Made by a program: the position numbers and the translations under genes | In this document: piece after piece, positions 61,631 through 64,000 of the stretch | How positions within the stretch are numbered: position 1 is the first letter of the stretch | Layout of the letters: each line of letters begins with the position of its first letter | Assembly (NCBI RefSeq): GCF_006494815.1 | Contig: NZ_CP041091.1 | Location: 2,742,501 to 2,806,500, forward strand | Origin: Nocardioides sambongensis | GTDB lineage: Bacteria > Actinomycetota > Actinomycetes > Propionibacteriales > Nocardioidaceae | Direction of reading: 5' to 3' | DNA: 64,000 nt | Notes under the pieces: model-generated | Seen by the model: the letters and a program-made list of their open reading frames with translations, nothing else | Databases searched by the model: none | What the model was told of the DNA's origin: nothing

Positions 61631-63196
61631 TCAGCTCAGCTCGCGCTTGAGGATCTTCCCGGTGGCGGTCATCGGGAGCGCCTCGACGATCTCGACCATG
61701 CGCGGGTACTTGTAGGCGGCGAACTGCTCCTTGCCCCAGGCCACGATCTCCTCCGAGGTCGCCTCGGCGCCCTGCTCGAGGATCACCACGGCCTTGATCT
61801 CCTCCCCGTGGGAGTCGTGCGGCACGCCGATCACGGCGGCCAGCGAGATCGCCGGGTGGGTGAGCAGCACCTCCTCGATCTCGCGCGGGTACACGTTGAA
61901 GCCGCCGCGGATGATCATGTCCTTGGACCGGTCGACGATGTAGTACCAGCCGTCGGCGTCCTTGCGGCCCAGGTCGCCGGTGCGGAACCAGCCGTCCGGG
62001 CTGATCGCCTCGTCGGTGGCCTCGGGACGCTTGTAGTAGCCCTTCATGATGTTGTGGCCCTTGATCGCGATCTCGCCGACGGCGTTCTCGTCACCGGCGT
62101 CGTCGATCTCGTCCCACGAGTCGGCCTTGATCAGCTTCATCTCCACCCCGGGGATCGGCACGCCGATGGAGCCGACGCGCGGCTCCTCGCCGTACTTGGA
62201 GAAGGAGGCGACCGGGGAGGTCTCGGAGAGGCCGTAGCCCTCGAGGATGGTGACCCCGAAGCGCTCGGCGAACTGGCGGTGCACCTCGGTCGGCAGCGCC
62301 GCGCCGCCGGAGACCGCGACCCGCAGGTTGGCCGCCAGCGCCTTCACGTCGACGGTGTCGTCGAGGGCGGCGAGCAGGCCCCAGTACATCGTGGGGACGC
62401 CGCCGAAGAAGGTCACCTTCTCCTTGAGCATCGTCGCGATCGCCGGACCGGCCTCGAAGCGCGGCAGCATCACCACGGTGCCGCCGTAGGCGAACGCCCC
62501 GTTCTGGATCACCGTCTGGCCGAAGGAGTGGAACAGTGGCAGCACGCAGAGGTAGGTGTCCGGCGTGCTCGGATCGGCGCCGAAGAGGGCCTCGCCGGTG
62601 AGCGCGTTGTCGCGCATGTTGCGGTGCCGCAGCTCGGCGCCCTTGGGCTGGCCGGTGGTGCCGGAGGTGTAGAGGATGACGGCGGTGTCGTCGTCGTCGA
62701 CGTCGACGGTCCGGAACGTCGTGGGCTGGTCGGCGATCGCCTGGCCGAGGGTCTCGGTGCCCTCGATCGGCGAGGCGGCCGCGGGGTCGACGGTGATCAC
62801 GAAGAAGTCGGTGCAGGCGTCGGTCTGGCGGAAGCCCTCGTAGGCCTCGGCACCGATCGGCAGCTCCGGCGTGCCCTGGAACGCGAAGTAGGCCTTCGCA
62901 TCGGAGTCGGCGAGGTGGTAGGCCACCTCGCGGCCCTTGAGCAGGATGTTGAGCGGCACCACGGTCGCGCCGGCCTTGAGGATGCCGAAGTAGACGATCG
63001 TGAAGTGGGGCAGGTTCGCGCAGCTGAGGGCGACCTTGTCACCGGGCTCGATGCCGCGCGCGACCAGCAGGTTCGCCACCTGGTTGGCCATCGCGTCGAC
63101 CTGGGGATAGCTCAGCCGCACATCCCCGAGCACGATCGCGGTGCGATCCGGGTACGCGGCGGCGCTGTCGTCGAGGAAGCTGGCGAGGTTCGTCAT
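61631..63196 (-). CDS. Long-chain fatty acid-CoA ligase (FadD-like)
   Basis: ANL-superfamily acyl-CoA synthetase, 521 residues from ATG 63196. The P-loop is AVILYTSGTTGQPKGAELRHRN near 170; further motifs are VLPLFHSFGQTV, GYGLSETSPVASF, DGWFRTGDLGRKDADGWYYIVDRSKDMIIRGGFNVYPREIEE, and the catalytic lysine in MTATGKILKREL at the C-terminus. Activates a carboxylic acid to its acyl-adenylate, then to the CoA ester. Chain length cannot be told. No other beta-oxidation genes are adjacent. The 148-bp upstream gap to purC is featureless. Confidence 0.93.
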   Translation of the reverse strand: MTNLASFLDDSAAAYPDRTAIVLGDVRLSYPQVDAMANQVANLLVARGIEPGDKVALSCANLPHFTIVYFGILKAGATVVPLNILLKGREVAYHLADSDAKAYFAFQGTPELPIGAEAYEGFRQTDACTDFFVITVDPAAASPIEGTETLGQAIADQPTTFRTVDVDDDDTAVILYTSGTTGQPKGAELRHRNMRDNALTGEALFGADPSTPDTYLCVLPLFHSFGQTVIQNGAFAYGGTVVMLPRFEAGPAIATMLKEKVTFFGGVPTMYWGLLAALDDTVDVKALAANLRVAVSGGAALPTEVHRQFAERFGVTILEGYGLSETSPVASFSKYGEEPRVGSIGVPIPGVEMKLIKADSWDEIDDAGDENAVGEIAIKGHNIMKGYYKRPEATDEAISPDGWFRTGDLGRKDADGWYYIVDRSKDMIIRGGFNVYPREIEEVLLTHPAISLAAVIGVPHDSHGEEIKAVVILEQGAEATSEEIVAWGKEQFAAYKYPRMVEIVEALPMTATGKILKRELS

Positions 63197-63344
63197 GACC
63201 ACAACCTAGTCCGCACGCCCGGCGCGGGCACCGGTCCCCTGCACAGAACTCGGGGCGCTGCCTGTGCCCACGTCCATCGACCCCGTACGCCGGGCCGGCC
63301 GTCCGCCCCGGCAGGCGGGTCCGGAGCGGTCCCGGGCTGCTGCG

Positions 63345-64000
63345 TCAGAACCGCTCGCCGGTGAGCCGCTCGTAGGCCTCGAGGTAACGGTTGCGGGTGT
63401 GCTCGACGACCGCCTCCGGCAGTGCCGGCGGCACCTCGCCGGACGCCTTGTCCCAGCCACTCTCGTCCGAGAGCGCCCAGTTGCGGACGATCTGCTTGTC
63501 GTAGGAGGGCTGGGTGCGGCCGGGGCGCCACTCGTCGGCCGGCCAGTAGCGGGAGGAGTCGGGGGTGAGCACCTCGTCGGCCAGCACCAGGGCCGGGTCG
63601 ACGGCGCCCTCCGCGCGGGTCACCGAGCCGAACTCCAGCTTGGTGTCGGCCAGGATGATCCCGCGCTCCCGGGCCAGCCCCTCGGCCCGGTCGTAGACGG
63701 CGAGGGTCAGCTCGCGCAGCGCCGTCGCGGTCTCCACCCCGACCGTGCCGGCGACGGCGTCGAAAGAGACGTTCTCGTCGTGGTCACCGAGCTCGGCCTT
63801 GGTGGCCGGCGTGAAGATCGGGGCCGGCAGCCGGCTGCCGTCCTCGAGCCCGGCGGGCAGGTCGATCCCACACACCTGCCCGGTGGCCCGGTAGTCGTTG
63901 AGGCCCGACCCGGTCAGGTAGCCGCGGGCGACGCACTCGACCGGGTACATCTGGAGGTTCTCGCAGACCACCGCGCGGCCGCGGACCGCCTCGGGGATCG
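63345..64000 (-). CDS. purC: SAICAR synthase (5' end outside window)
   Basis: Phosphoribosylaminoimidazole-succinocarboxamide synthase, an ATP-grasp-like enzyme joining aspartate to CAIR. The visible part begins [32 protein letters not shown], with [29 protein letters not shown] and [17 protein letters not shown], all diagnostic of PurC. The first ~80 codons lie beyond position 64000. It is on the same strand as purS and purQ, but fadD and a divergent gene intervene, so the pur genes are split rather than in one operon. Confidence 0.96.
   Translation of the reverse strand, partial: IPEAVRGRAVVCENLQMYPVECVARGYLTGSGLNDYRATGQVCGIDLPAGLEDGSRLPAPIFTPATKAELGDHDENVSFDAVAGTVGVETATALRELTLAVYDRAEGLARERGIILADTKLEFGSVTRAEGAVDPALVLADEVLTPDSSRYWPADEWRPGRTQPSYDKQIVRNWALSDESGWDKASGEVPPALPEAVVEHTRNRYLEAYERLTGERF

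Overview
The window is high-GC DNA (roughly 70% or more by eye) from an actinobacterium. GTG and TTG starts are common, 1-14 nt gene overlaps are common, and terminators are GC-rich hairpins without U-tracts. Two blocks of gene order point the same way: miaB...miaA-dapF-hflX-dinG, and rsmI / tatD-rpfB-rsmA-ispE-ABC-F. Together with the DUF222-HNH gene and a gluABCD-type transporter, this fits Nocardioidaceae (Nocardioides-like). That placement is inference from gene content. I see no rRNA, tRNA, CRISPR array, insertion sequence or prophage gene.

Layout. 1-1.5 kb: end-clipped dinG-type helicase, then a block of 21-22 bp tandem repeats. 1.7-11.1 kb: ROK repressor divergent from a seven-gene carbohydrate operon (ribose-type ABC ATPase, two permeases, lipoprotein, TIM-barrel isomerase, Gfo/Idh/MocA dehydrogenase, second TIM-barrel isomerase). 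11.1-25.7 kb: SGNH hydrolase, hflX, MFS exporter, PhoD-like phosphatase, SDR, dapF, FMN protein, secreted M15 peptidase, RibD-like reductase, miaA, MT0933-type antitoxin, Nudix, APH-type kinase, frameshifted peptidase E, miaB. 25.8-30 kb: GNAT, methyltransferase, DUF222-HNH gene, haloacid dehalogenase, degraded LacI gene. 30-33.3 kb: gluABCD-type amino-acid transporter. 33.6-45.5 kb: two very large secreted proteins (an alpha/beta hydrolase with Ig-like repeats and a GH106-like glycosidase), each behind a CG-centred LacI-type operator, with regulators and small-molecule enzymes between them. 45.6-57.4 kb: ABC-F, ispE, rsmA, rpfB, an S55-type protein, tatD, hydrolase, rsmI, PMT mannosyltransferase. 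57.5-64 kb: unknown small protein, orphan response regulator, FliA/WhiG-like sigma factor, purQ, purS, a YflT-like membrane protein, acyl-CoA synthetase and 5'-clipped purC.

How the genes work together. The sugar operon looks like a complete uptake-plus-oxidation module (import, C3 oxidation or epimerisation, rearrangement) under a ROK repressor. The glu operon imports an acidic amino acid. Each of these two systems has a strong hairpin just after its binding-protein gene, which would keep the binding protein in excess over downstream products. RpfB, the M15 peptidase, PMT and the S55 protein are envelope functions. RsmI, RsmA, MiaA and MiaB are RNA-modification enzymes.

The main oddities are these. 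Four one-base deletions in C/G runs disrupt three otherwise intact genes (peptidase E, the S55 protein, PMT twice). A truncated LacI gene lies in the same window as two LacI-type operators that have no intact LacI gene here. Short tandem duplications (13-22 bp) recur at or next to stop codons. A 15-bp VNTR is probably translated as seven TDPEQ repeats. A 61-bp imperfect palindrome lies between two small genes.
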